Assembly (NCBI GenBank): GCA_025642065.1 | Contig: JAODUP010001058.1 | Span: 1 to 64,000, forward strand | Length of the DNA stretch: 64,000 nucleotides | Origin: Paralvinella palmiformis | Taxonomy: Eukaryota > Annelida > Polychaeta > Terebellida > Alvinellidae | Reading direction: 5' to 3' | Shown: piece by piece, positions 43,580 through 60,259 of the stretch | How positions within the stretch are numbered: the stretch's first letter is position 1 | How the letters are laid out: each line of letters begins with the position of its first letter | The notes under the pieces: model-generated | Database searches by the model: none | Seen by the model: the letters and a program-made list of their open reading frames with translations, nothing else | What the model was told of the DNA's origin: nothing | Translations under genes and position numbers: made by a program

Positions 43580-44180
43580 GCAAGCTTAAATTCCACATCT
43601 AACGCTGAACGCGGCTTTCTGCCAAACATAAGAAATTAAGGCAAGTATCCCGTAATATCATGCTTAGTATAGTTATATACTTGACGTATTAATCGAGATA
43701 CCTCAGACTTCCAATCGCATTTCTTAATTAGGTCAAGTGTCCACGACATAGCAGCGTTCGTCTCATACGTTGAGTCAACCCATTTCCCAAGTGATGGTGC
43801 GATGTGGTACATGACTATCCACTTCAAGATTTTATTAATAACTTATAAATCCATTAATGATATGGCGCTATAATACCTGTGTGAACTGGTGTCCATTAGA
43901 AAGTCATCCCGAGAACTCACGTCATCCAATCAGATACTATTGCAGGTGCCAGTGTCTCGGTTATTAGAAATGCGTCGTCTTTTGAATGTTTTTAAATGAG
44001 GTCTAAATACACACCTGTTCAAAGTCGCTTTCACAGATAAACAGTAAGTATCTTTTAAATCACTTACAGGGTTTTTAAGACATATTATTTGGAGTATTAT
44101 TATATTACATATTATTTGTACAGTGCTTTTGAATGACTCCTGCTAGTAAAGGGGCTTTATTAAATATACATTATTAGCAT
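43580..44180. other. Unassigned sequence
   Basis: The minus-strand frame at 43827-43636 (GKWVDSTYETNAAMSWTLDL) is open for 63 codons and looks moderately protein-like, but I recognise no family. The end near 44140-44180 (CTTTATTAAATATACATTAT) matches the tail before the gypsy 3' LTR and looks like a LINE/SINE 3' end. Confidence 0.4.
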
Positions 44181-44185
44181 TATTA

Positions 44186-44640
44186 TGACTTTCGCATGCC
44201 GATGAGCTTACATAATTCCTTATTGTTGCTCTTCTGGAATGTAGCTCCTTTATCACTGTGCACTCGTTTCGGAAACCCATAGTGACCAATGAACTCTTTA
44301 AGCAGGCAATGTGTTATAATTATGACCTTTAACTGTTTGGTTTCGAGTCGGCACAGCAACAGTATTCTTTATGAAGTGGTCTGTTACCAGTATAATGTGC
44401 TGACAACCAACCTCAGCAATTCGAGAAGTTGTAATGTTTTGAGATTCAGAAGTGGTGCTGTGTTGCTTGTCGATGTATTGCGCGTAATACACCTGTCATA
44501 ATTCCGAGTCCTTGCTTCCACATCGACAACATTCATGCTAGGCCAGTAGATTCGATCCCTGAATACGTCGACTGCGCTGTCTATTCCAAGATAACCTATA
44601 GGTCGTTGAACGCGTGCCTGGTAAGGTTGCGCTGCGAAAT
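44186..44640 (-). mobile_element. Second gypsy-like element: integrase fragment
   Basis: The minus strand reads RDRIYWPSMNVVDVEART then YDRCI (zinc finger), then HIILVTDHFIKNTVAVPTRN, then GFPKRVHSDKGATFQ, the integrase core with its second Asp in HSDKG. Frame changes separate the blocks. No LTR or RT is nearby. It is a different lineage from the 38-41 kb element, judging by the sequence of the same region. Confidence 0.8.
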
Positions 44641-44649
44641 TACTTTGGA

Positions 44650-46745
44650 AGGATTATAACTGGTATTTGTCCTTTCTAAATTCAATAAACAGAAATGTAC
44701 AATAGAAAAGTTGCGTAAAGCGAGGTATTACTGTATATTGTCTGAAATTTAAAGTTCAGTATTAGCTCTTGCAAAATATAGTTTAAATGTCTTTTCTACA
44801 TACTTAAAGTGAGAGCAATCGTATAATTCACGAGACACATAACACATGCTTAAAAAACATATTATTTTTTTTAAATCAAATGATTGCATGTTTTAGGAAG
44901 GTTAGTTGATTTTGTAATTATAACCAGCTACTACTGTATATAATCAAAATGGCTTAAAATAAAAGTTAGATAACATAGTTATGGATCTAGTACTAGGCAC
45001 ATATATCAGAACACATTCACCCAAATTAATTGTAACAATAAAGAGTTTTGTTGATGCTTCTTTATTTGCTTCTATCCATGAACATTGATTGCAGAACACA
45101 GAAAGCGATGTCTTTTATCATTTTGTTTAAGAATCTTGATATTTGTATATATCTGATGTTTACACGATAAACATTGTATACTTTGTTCACCGTGCTCTCA
45201 GTATGAGACATATTGCTTAGAAGCTAGAGCTACTCTCTAAGACGGTGCAACAGACAGGACAAAATATTTACACGTATTTAGGAAATAATCAGTTAGAGCG
45301 GTTTCTAATTAAGTACAGAGAGTAGTGAACTTCTATTTCACAAACTAGAAAAATTTAAATCGGGAGACCGACTTCTTCCTCCTGGCAGCAACACGAACAC
45401 GCTATTATGGCCAGAGGCACGAACTGACAAATTGATGATATGAAGTGCCTTTCAACAACTTTAGAACAATCTATGTTTCTTGCGTCATGCACTAAGTACA
45501 TCAGCCAAGTATAGATACTGCCTGTAAAAGAGGCGATAATGGGGTAAAAGTGTTATCTTGAGTAAAACGAATTGGCACAACAATGGTAATCTTACCTAAA
45601 ATAAAGACGAAGAACTTGAATTTAGTGAAGCAACTTCTGTTGTATATAGGAAGCCTACGTCATAACATATATCATAGAGATATGTCAAAGTCTGAAAGAT
45701 GAATTATTATTAGTATTATTATTTTAAGCATACCGCCAACAGTACTAATATTTTTTATTTATAGATATATCGTTGAATAACCGACGTGTATGTACTTTGG
45801 ACGGATATTCAGAAATAGATGGGGGTTGGTGAGGGTATGTATACAAGTATAGTTACTTCTCCAAAGAATGATAAAAAATAGACAATTGCAACAGCATGAA
45901 TCAAACGGGAAGCCATATATGTTACCGAGCAACGATCGTGAAATTCATCGATATCTGAAAAAGAAATAAACGTCACATTTCGATGATGTAATATCGCTTC
46001 GAGTAAGAGAACAATAGACAATATTTATTAACAAAATGATAGGACACAGATTGACTTAAACACCCATACAACTGGGATTATACGTTTATAAGCGTCCAGC
46101 TTAGAGGCTAGAATAACGCACAACAGACAATTGACGTTTAATCCATCATGCATCTTTGACGAAACTTAATTTCTGACTGAATCATACTTGTTTTTAATAC
46201 ATACCATGGTTCCTATAATAAACAACAGTAAACTATAATAATCCTTAGGTTCATGGTGTTTGTGTTTTCAATAATACAGAATAATACAGAACCTTGCCCT
46301 ACTTGAATGGATAATATTTTCCACAAAATACTGACGGCTTCTATAATATTTACAAAAGATAATTACCAAAAGGGTTGCTCTTCCCTAAGTGATTAGTAAG
46401 TCCAAACCAAAGGAAATGGTCGGTATTTCGCACATGGTGGTTTATAATGGAACTGATAATCTGTGCTATAAAAAATAACATAAAGTAGATTATTAAATAT
46501 TATTTGAACAAATGTGTTTGTGTGTGTGCGCGCACGCGCGGAAGGGATTGGATAATTAAAATCTGAACGAATTCGTAATCGTCATCGCCACGGAGGCACC
46601 CCATTTTAGAAGTGTTTAATGCATTACAACATGACATCCCTTGGGCGAAGAGAAAAAATCTTTTATCACGTCCCGCCCTTTCTAATTTAATAATATTTTT
46701 GCTAACAAGTCAGCTGAAAAAATGTTACTTTTAAATAATGTCTGC
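44650..46745. other. Intergenic, no gene seen
   Basis: AT-rich unique DNA with a short (TG)n/(CG)n stretch at about 46513-46540. No coding or structural signal was found. Confidence 0.65.
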
Positions 46746-46760
46746 CACTTCCCAGTAGTT

Positions 46761-46950
46761 GGATGATGATGATTGATGTTTTACGGCCACTTTTGTGCCC
46801 AAGTTAGGCTAAATGGGCCGAGCGACCTCCAAAGGTAATGCAGCGAAGCCCAAGATGAAACCACCTTCAGATATGCCCGCGCCGAGATTCGAACACGGGT
46901 GGTAGTGATCTGTGGTCCAACACTCTACCGCTAGACCACGGAGGCACCCT
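46761..46950 (-). mobile_element. tRNA-derived SINE, family B, copy 5
   Basis: This is a well preserved minus-strand copy; the head on that strand is GTGCCTCCGTGGTCTAGCGG. It is flanked by the near-identical 10-mers CCCAGTAGTT (46751-46760) and CCCAGTATTT (46951-46960), a probable target duplication. Confidence 0.9.
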
Positions 46951-47181
46951 CCCAGTATTTAGAGTAGCATTTAGAGTAGCATTACTTATACATTAGACAA
47001 TGACCTTGTTGGAAACAGCTATTAGAGTCAAAGAAATCAATATTTATCATCAGTATTTATCTCACTCCGTTTTTACTTTTAACTAATTTAATTAATACTT
47101 TTTTTGATAACGGAAGTCAGACGTATAGAAACGAATGCTAATGATCTAAATATTATTTATGTATTTTAACTCTATGGAGAC

Positions 47182-47376
47182 ATGATGATGATGATGATGA
47201 TTATTGTTATTTTACGGCCACTTTTGTGCAAACAGTAGGCTAAATGGGCCGAGCGACCTCCGAAGGTAATGAAACGAACTGATAGATGAAACAACCCTCA
47301 GATATGCACACGCCGAGATATGAACACGGATGGTAGTGATCTGTGGTCCAACATGCTACCGCTAGACGACGGATGA
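47182..47376 (-). mobile_element. tRNA-derived SINE, family B, copy 6
   Basis: Same orientation as copy 5, 230 bp away. TTTACGGCCACTTTTGTGCA and CGCTAGACGACGG are the body and head. The (ATG)n tail is expanded at 47182-47200. Confidence 0.88.
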
Positions 47377-48188
47377 TACAAAATAATTAATGCATTTGAT
47401 TTCCAATCATTGTTCGAATATAATAAAGACGCCCGAGTTCGTGAGATCTTTATCTAGAACCACCTGTTCCTAATAATGACCGGCGCCGATATTATTCAAA
47501 TAACTCACTCGCTCACTTACTCACTGATTTACTTATTTTAGAACTAGTTTCTCGAATATTATATCAACATACTCTGCCAAATTAGTCAGGCCACTTGACG
47601 AGATATCATTATTGTTGAACACGGTTATGTCAAAGTTAGACCACATGCATATTTACTCAGATTTGAACACTTGAATACTATTTGTTTAAATTTTGTGAAC
47701 TGTCATATATACTAGTATAGCATCCAATTAAACGTGTACAGAAAACATAAGAAAAAGTCTCTAAAACGTAATATTTTAATCGTCCTGATTCGTGATAATG
47801 TCAAAGTATATCATTGGCACTTTAGACTCAGCACTTATGCTATTGTAATCATTCAATATTACACGAGTAGGCGTGAGCGGACATCATACTGCATCAAAGT
47901 CCATTCGGTAATGTTTTGCATTCAAATGCGATCATCCCCGAAACACAGAAATATTTACGGTATGCCATGTTTATGTCATTTTTGGCTCAAATACCACAGA
48001 TTACAGTGGTGGGCGTTGTCTACCTGACACAAACTTTATGGTTTATATTATTTACCTCTTGCAATATTAAATGCGGCTTATCTAGAAGCGATACTCATAC
48101 ACACGAAGACGGATTGACAATAACATCGCTGTATGAAAATAGGCGGAAATTCCATTATGGGAAATACCAGAATTGGATCGCTGACATA

Positions 48189-48750
48189 CTGTACTCACGG
48201 GAATAAGGGCCTCTGCTCGAACAGGGGCATGCTTGAAACAAATAAGGGCCCCTGTTCGATTTAGCGCCCCCATCGAAGAAACAAACGAAGATACACATGT
48301 ACGAATACTCTAGTATAGATTCATTTATCACGGCCACATTCTATTCACAGACCAGCAGCATACTTGCCATTAATGTTCATGTCAGTTAATGTATACTGGT
48401 ATTATGGAACATTCTCGGCGAAAATAAGCATGCACAATGAATTAGCTGTGGATGACGATTCAGGTTTATTAATATGTTGTGCATGAACACTACTATAAAT
48501 GTTGTGCAAATTCTATGAGATATCTTGTTATTATGATATTTTAATAAAAACGCAAATTTCGTACCATACGTTGACATGTTTTTGGATGGATGAACAATAT
48601 TTTCAGTACGATAATCGTTTATATCAGACACCAACATGTCTTAAAAACAATAAGAGCCTCTGCTTGAATAAGGGCATGCTTGAATAGCCGCCGGGGGAAA
48701 ACAATCACCGAAAACAATAGCAGCCGGGGCCCTTATTCGCGTTAGTACAG
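48189..48750. mobile_element. Mariner/pogo-like TIR element, non-coding
   Basis: The left end starts CTGTACTCACGGGAATAAGG and the reverse-complemented right end CTGTACTAACGCGAATAAGG, continuing GCC. TA dinucleotides flank both ends (48187-48188, 48751-48752). Further GGGCCCCTGTTCGA/GGGCATGCTTGAA motifs repeat inside each end. The 562-bp element encodes no transposase. Confidence 0.7.
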
Positions 48751-48957
48751 TAATCGGTACCAGATGCTTCTGGTAATTTATCAAGGAAATAGTGTCACTA
48801 GAATAATTAATGAAATAAGTGGGAACAGTCAATTTGTTCCTACATATATTGAAGGTATTCCTTTGTATCGGAGTTGTGTCAAATACTAAAAATGTTTAAC
48901 GTATCTGAACAATGAACTAATACCAGTAATATTTTTGATTGCCTTGTGTGAATTATG

Positions 48958-49155
48958 AAATAAACAGAATGCCAATATTATTCTCAAACTGTAAATATAT
49001 CGTGTATGACCAAATAAATATAATGCCAGTATTATTCTCAAACTGTAAATATATCGTGTATGACCAAATAAATATAATGCCAGTATTATTCTCAAACTGT
49101 AAATATATCGTGTATGACCAAATAAATATAATGCCAGTATTATTCTCAAACTGTA
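48958..49155. repeat. 54-bp tandem repeat, about 3.7 units
   Basis: The unit begins CCAAATAAATATAATGCCAG and ends TATATCGTGTATGA. The full units are practically identical, so the array is young. Because 54 is a multiple of three and the unit has no stop in one frame of each strand, an 18-residue repeat reads open on both strands; this is a by-product. Each unit contains an AATAAA. Confidence 0.92.
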
Positions 49156-49189
49156 CCTTATCCTGGTCATATTTTCAAAAATAATACGT

Positions 49190-50050
49190 CAAATAAACCA
49201 CATAATTCGGCTTGATAACAGCACTGATAATATGATATTGATATGAAGACATCTCCGATATATGTATATTCATTTGTGCAAGTTAATATATACCAAAATA
49301 GTGAACTTAAAATTGATACTACGAATAAAGCTGTAGCCTCGTGGTATGGAACCCTTGGTGAAGGCCTTCTGGTGAAACGAAATAATTCACTGGAAGTCAC
49401 AATTACTAGCATTTGTAAGATTTATTCTTGACTTAAACAATTTATAAACTTGTGTATTTTATGGCATCAAGTCTCCTGAGTATATTTCATCTGAAAATTT
49501 TAGCAGGAAGAATTGCACAATTTTTATATAATCATATACTGAAGTGTTAGATATTAAAGTCAATTTCATCTATGTTTATTATACGGGGAAACTACGTGGT
49601 TTGATAGGAAGTGTACGTTATGACTCACGTACAGCGTCCTGAAATTTTATGTGAATCAGCTGTTTTTTTCTGTCACTATCACATTGGCAAAACGGGATGA
49701 TGGAAAAATAAGGATGTACCTTTTGTTGACAGAGGGATGGATTTTATAAAGCTATTCATGCATTTTCCCCAAAATCGTTAATTGTCTGGATTTGTCTACA
49801 TTTGCTATAAATCAGTATGATACATTCGTTTGCTGAGCACCTATGCTCACGCAATGCTGGGATGAGTGGTTGGTTCTCAGAATGAAAAAAATACAAACGT
49901 GGATTTGGGCAGCTGCGTGAGATTACTGATTCCTCTTTTTTTCATGAACCACTTATTCATGATACGACTAGCTCAAAATAGAGAAAACATAATTTCTGAA
50001 AGAACCAATTAATTAATTTTATTGCTGTCAATCTAAATTAACACAATTTG
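49190..50050. other. Intergenic; weak exon-like segment at 49302-49414
   Basis: No gene is recognised. A 113-nt segment bounded by AG and GTAAGA reads IDTTNKAVASWYGTLGEGLL, but it has no pyrimidine tract and no neighbouring exons. Confidence 0.4.
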
Positions 50051-50051
50051 C

Positions 50052-50053
<2 letters not shown>

Positions 50054-50115
<62 letters not shown>
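50054..50115. repeat. (TA)n microsatellite
   Basis: About 30 uninterrupted AT units. Confidence 0.95.
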
Positions 50116-50117
<2 letters not shown>

Positions 50118-50959
50118 TATATCACAATAATCCACTTTTCGTAAGTGACAAAATTGTCACGCCCACAGGTAAATGCTTGTATATAGGCTACATACAGAAA
50201 GCAGCAGCACATACAAAAGAAAACGTAATATTTGACACCAAAGTTCGCAGTAAACAACACGTGCATGTGGTTCAATGATAGGTTAATACACATTCAAGTT
50301 AATTGCTTTGATATCATAGTTTACATTCAGTGGTAGTTTGCTGTGGTGTGGTTGTAAAGAAATCTTTACATCGGAACATTTCGACACTACAGATGCTGAA
50401 CTCAGTTTCAATTTGACCATCAGACCTTTTTCAAAATTGCCATTATTACAGTACGATGCAATGAAACTGAGAATACAGGCAGCTATTTTACGAACAATTA
50501 CATTTAAAGATATATTTTGACACAAATTATGTCTCTTTCATAGATTCACCCAACCTATAAAAACACATTCCCTACTTCTTCCTACATATATAAATCTGTC
50601 AGCATTATACATACATACATACATATATATGTAAAATATTTTTGCTTTTATCTACGAATTAATTATATTGGCGATAAATTTGTATCCTTTACGTGCACAG
50701 AATTATATATTTACGTGTACGAACTATTTATCAACTATGTGTTTAATTTACAAGATAGTCCGAATTACAAACGTCCTACACCACCCATTTATATGTTGTA
50801 TACAGAAATATCTTTTAGTAGTATTCCTTTCGGATCGAGTTGAATTCTTTAAAAACAAATATTATCATTGATACCCATATACGTAACAAGTGTATGTAAG
50901 TATGATACTACAAAATGTTCAGTGATATAGGTGCGCCTACACCGTAACCATCACTCACC

Positions 50960-51450
50960 ATTGTGTAGTGGAACACGTTACTGATGATTGGACGTGGTTG
51001 ACTGTCAATAAATTCATTCTGGTCAGACTCCATGAGCATCAACATGATGAAGATGACCCCGAAGATAATTATCCTCTATTCACCAATAATTCTGATACAT
51101 GTGAATGTTATGAGTCAGAAAACCTGGGAAAGCATCTGAAAAGTCGCCCTTTTTCTGAAAATAAATAAATTCGATCATATTTGCATCTGAACTTTAGGGG
51201 ACTCTGCAAACTTGGAACTATTCCATAATTTACTATGTGATATGCATTGCGATAAACTTTCTTTTGATTACGTAGGAATCAGTGAATTATTTCGTTATGG
51301 TCGTGGCCAACGTATTCGTCTCCATGGGTACCATAATATTACTACCCAGTGCAGAGATACCACCTACGGTTGTAGAGATGGCGCTGTACTATTTATCAAA
51401 GAGTGTATAAATAATAAATCACCCCTCATGTATCTTTATTTGTAGAACTG
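50960..51450 (+). mobile_element. LINE endonuclease fragment (+)
   Basis: The + frame 51212-51445 gives FDYVGISELFRYGRGQRIRL followed by HGYHNITTQCR and GAVLFIKE. This is the conserved GLSE/GYH block of the apurinic-type endonuclease of CR1/Jockey-group LINEs. The upstream frame 50968-51168 (HEHQHDEDDPEDNYPLFTNN) is probably the inter-ORF or N-terminal part. No RT follows. Confidence 0.7.
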
Positions 51451-51709
51451 ATACCAAAAGTGGTTAACTCACGATATTAGGGGTGATATATGTATACCCA
51501 ATACATTTCCTCTTGCTGATACACATGTTTACTTTTGTGCAACTTGGAAATGAAAAATAAATATTCATATTCTTATTCGATCTCATTACTATAACATTAC
51601 TGGTCTGTACCGAAGTTGTTTCTTATTTGAAACTTGGATTCTATTTGGATAAATTTAAGTTCTTTATATGTCATTTATGTGTCATTCATGTTAAGCATAT
51701 ATGCGCGTG

Positions 51710-51712
<3 letters not shown>

Positions 51713-51771
<59 letters not shown>
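51713..51771. repeat. (TA)n microsatellite
   Basis: About 29 AT units downstream of the LINE endonuclease fragment. Confidence 0.95.
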
Positions 51772-51775
<4 letters not shown>

Positions 51776-51949
51776 TTATTGTCTGTCCCAGGGATAAAAT
51801 ATATGCTGGGACTCGTGCTTTTCAGTTGCTGTCATTAGTCTTTCGAATTCACTTCATGAACATAGTAAGTCATCAAATAGCATAGTTTCTTTCGTTCACC
51901 AGTATTGGATTCTTTTTGAGGATATTAATGCTATACAAGTTTGTCATTA

Positions 51950-52003
51950 TTATTATAATTATAATAATAATAATAATTATTATTATTATTATTTATAATT
52001 ATG
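51950..52003. repeat. AT-only palindromic trinucleotide tract
   Basis: (ATT)n and (AAT)n blocks alternate so that the stretch can fold back on itself over about 20 bp on each side. Confidence 0.7.
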
Positions 52004-52289
52004 TACCTTTTCACAAGTAGGTAGCTTTTACTGATTAATTTAGACCAAAAATTGACTAATGAAGAAGTAGCAATTTGCTGGATAACTTAGAATATAGTTT
52101 AATAAATAACCCATTTGCAGAATTAGGGAATATTATATTACTAATGTACTGGATTTTATTTGCATCTAAGTATTCCTTAAACAATTGGATACTTGCTCCA
52201 CATAATGGTCTTATTGTGACGATGATATTTTACTTTGAGTAAAGAAAACTTTCGCTGATAGTGATAACAGATTGATGTGCAGATGACAT

Positions 52290-52830
52290 GTGATGTGTGT
52301 ACATTTAATCTATCAAAGTATCCAATGAATGGGATAATCGTGTTGACGTTGTGATGATGGGTAAATAATAATGTGAGATAAAAGCATCAAGATAGTCACT
52401 AGTAGTAGTATGATTACCCAGCCGTATTTCAATAGAAATGATATTCATATCACCCATGAATACCCATGGCTTATTTTTATGCTGAATAATATGCACAATA
52501 TGTTGAATAGTGCGAGAAAATATATCAGGATCGGTGTGCGTCCAACTTTTAGGTCTGTATTGAACACATTTTTCCCGTATGTATTTGTTATTTCAATAAA
52601 ACCTGATTCAAATATATTTGGTATAAATGCTCCAAATTCGCGTCCAAGGTTATATTTGAGGATAGCCTTTATAAAGAGACCTATAGCATATCTTCGTCCA
52701 CCATCTCGTTTTAGTGGAGTATTATTGTGCAAACCAGTTAATGGAAGACGTGTATCATTTGTACAGTGAAACATTTCACTGATTACTATGACATCAAATG
52801 TATAACACAATAGGGCAGATTAAATTGTAA
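52290..52830 (-). mobile_element. LINE endonuclease fragment (-)
   Basis: The minus-strand frame 52810-52445 gives FDVIVISEMFHCTNDTRLPL, then KRDGGRRYAIGLFIK and FIPNIFESGFIEI. Frame 52496-52305 gives FMGDMNIISIE and HYYLPIITTSTRLSHSLDTL. These are successive endonuclease blocks (SE, GDxN, TRxxxxSxTLID). It belongs to the same general family as the + fragment 1 kb upstream but in inverted orientation. Confidence 0.8.
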
Positions 52831-52839
52831 ATGAGCAAG

Positions 52840-57540
<4,701 letters not shown>

Positions 57541-57542
57541 AT

Positions 57543-57833
57543 TCAGGCCCAGTGTGTCGACATATCAATTAAACGTATACCTACACAAACAAACACACAC
57601 CAATACAACCCTTGTTGTAGACTGAGGCCCGGTGTCGGCGGCACAGGTGGCTGTTCTAGGTCTACGTATACCCTTGCTGCAGCCAGTTCCTCACAGTTAA
57701 TACTGCCTGTGTCCTTTTTCGCAAGTGGTTCAAACCTGCAGGGCTTGATATCCCTGAGAATGTCAAAACTTTCCTCGGAATCTGATATTTTATCTGTTAA
57801 CTGGTCAGAACGCTTGTAAACAAACTGTGGCAC
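57543..57833 (-). pseudogene. Possible transposon-linked FEP-motif protein fragment
   Basis: The 96-codon minus-strand frame has SDSEESFDILRDIKPCRFEP followed by LAKKDTGS and CEELAAARVYVD. The acidic lead plus IKP-x-RFEP resembles the N-terminus of uncharacterised transposon-associated proteins that carry a P2X7-C-like cysteine domain; the ECI2 intron 7 element starts [10 protein letters not shown]. No downstream cysteine domain is seen, so it is a fragment or one exon. The family assignment is inference. Confidence 0.35.
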
Positions 57834-57839
57834 TGCGTG

Positions 57840-59260
57840 ATGTTTGTCAAAGATAACGCCACATAATAACCCCTAGCGAGCGTAGTACACACTTGCAATG
57901 GCTCGTGAAATTTCAGAAATTAAGGATTTGGGGATCTCTTTAGTGGAAATATGATTGTTGGTGGTTAGAATAGTCCATCTTATAGGGAATAAAATAATTG
58001 TTTGTTACCTTATATTTACTTTGAAATGTGAAATATCCTTTCCCGTCACCTATAACAATACACACGTTTTAAATAAGTGTGCGTGTGTATATGTTTGTGT
58101 GACTTTCAATAACTCATTTAGGTCATTATATTTAAGACAGGCGTCTCAACACATACTAATATTCAACAAGTTTCAAACGAGCTCATCTTCTATAGAGCCC
58201 ATCATGTTCCCCATTAGATACAATTTTACAAATAAATGCGGTATTTATCAAACTTTGATATCAAAGTAATTAATATATTAAAAATATAGAATATATTTTA
58301 ATTGTTCCTACATCTACAAGATTTATTTTAGTTGTATCAGTTCAGTTTATCTGTTTTTCATAGATTCGTGCAAATCTCTCCTAGAGACTTCCACAACAAC
58401 GCCATCATTCTTTAATTACTTTTAATGTAATTAGTTTTAACAGTATCTAATGTAAGTCTTACTGGTTTGTCCATATAAGACGTTCCAGACAAACGCCAAC
58501 AGTTCGCTGTTGTGCTACACAAAAGTCGAATTTTACCTGTAATTAGAAACAGTAAAATCTATATTAACAACTTCACAAGAGAATATGTTTCCACCCAAGT
58601 TCAGATTCTCGTTAGATTTCTAAGAAAATACGTTCAATTGTGAATATAATGTCTTTTCTTTATAGTATCATATCAAAGTCGAGTTATAAGTATTTCTGTT
58701 GATCAGGAAAGGAAATCTACTTCCCATCAATTCACCATCACATAGAAATAACTGTACTCACAATCTGTACTGAAATACAATTGTGTACAAGCTAAAACAT
58801 TTATCTGTAATCTCTTAATTTTTCTCTCAGGTTATGCATATATGGTCTCTATTTATCTGGTCTATTAATATATGTTTTTCTTTTCGTAATACTTGATAAT
58901 AATCACTGTTTTAAATGACCTTTTTATACATGTATTAATGATTTTGCTACCACTTAAATGATTGTGTAACATTATTCTCATCTTATTAAAACAATATTGT
59001 TCATTTCTCTGCATCTCATGTCACCTCATATAACAAATGATATTCATTGTTTTACTAAAGTATAATAAAAAGCAACTACTATTTATAACCACGTAGATTA
59101 GTCTAAAATACGTGTTTTCTAGCTTTATTTAAACAAATTTGGCAACCATATAATGATATGGTTAACAATTTCTCGGACTTTATTCCAAACACAGAATGGT
59201 GGTTGTACTAATCCAATTAACAAACTAGTTCAGTTAATAAGAAATTCTTCAAGTCCGTGC
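57840..59260. other. Intergenic, no gene seen
   Basis: AT-rich unique sequence without recognisable coding or repeat content. Confidence 0.65.
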
Positions 59261-59264
59261 TTCA

Positions 59265-59268
<4 letters not shown>

Positions 59269-59361
<93 letters not shown>
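59269..59361. repeat. (TA)n microsatellite
   Basis: Two (TA)n blocks separated by a single AT-phase slip, about 45 units in all. It is the longest TA tract in the window. Confidence 0.95.
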
Positions 59362-59362
<1 letters not shown>

Positions 59363-59926
59363 ATAGTCATGTCAAGTAAATTATTATTATGAACTATATT
59401 ATAATTAGCAATTAAGTTTTATAATATAAAAAAGACAAAACAGTTATATAGTCTGTAACAATGCCTTCACACTTTAAATCAATTATCAAAAAGGCTGTAG
59501 ATATATCAATATGAATTTTTTTAGCATTAATGGCTGCTATATTTTACGATTGTTCTATATGAGCCGTTACTGTAAATAGACATAACAGTCTATTCCATGA
59601 AGAGAATGAAGGACACGCATACACAAATTGGGCAGAGGAATGGGATGTGTTATTTATGTTGCATCGATGAAAAGATATGTCCATATATTTATTATTAATA
59701 ATTTCATTTTCGTGACAAGTGATTTTGTCACTTCTGTCTGGAGTTAGGATAGCTAAGCAATTATTCTAACCATGCATTTTTTAATGTATATTTTGTAAAA
59801 TCACAGTTACTGGCATAAATAGGGGTCACTATAAAATATATGTTGCAGTGATTCGATATTTAATGAGTAAACACATCACGATGATCTTGACAATAACGAA
59901 AGGAATATGTTCACGCAGGCATTTGT

Positions 59927-60256
59927 AATAGCCCTAACACACTGTAGCTTATGGTACTAGCGTGTGTCAGTGTATGCAAAATATTACTCATACGCTAGTA
60001 TATGCTGACATACGCTAGGGGTATGTTAGGCAAAGGTTGTATACGTTTAAAGAACGGTGCCATACGCTGGCATACGGCGAGGTAAAACATTATTTGTAAG
60101 CATGTTTATAACTTTGTGCGTACTCCGACGAATGGACTTAAGCTAACATTTCCTGACATACGCTACTCACACGCTATTCATACGCTACTCATTATTATAT
60201 GAATTTTCATACGCAACTCAAACGTTTCTCTGATACGTTATAATGTGACAGGGCCA
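59927..60256. repeat. Cluster of CATACGCTA-type motifs with degenerate inverted ends
   Basis: CATACGCTA, CATACGCTG, CACACGCTA, CATACGCAA and close variants occur about ten times in 330 bp on one strand. The left edge GCCCTAACACACTGTAGC and the reverse-complemented right edge GGCCCTGTCACATTATAACG are alike, suggesting a decayed TIR element with terminal GGCCCTGTCACA-type ends. Confidence 0.55.
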
Positions 60257-60259
60257 TAA

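Noticed and set aside
44298..44501. Two opposite 64-70 codon ORFs as novel small genes
   Set aside because: The minus frame is a piece of the gypsy-like integrase; the plus frame is its shadow.
48886..49184. Repeat proteins with an 18-residue period on both strands
   Set aside because: The 54-bp unit length keeps the frame open by arithmetic. No start context, splice sites or known repeat family supports a protein.
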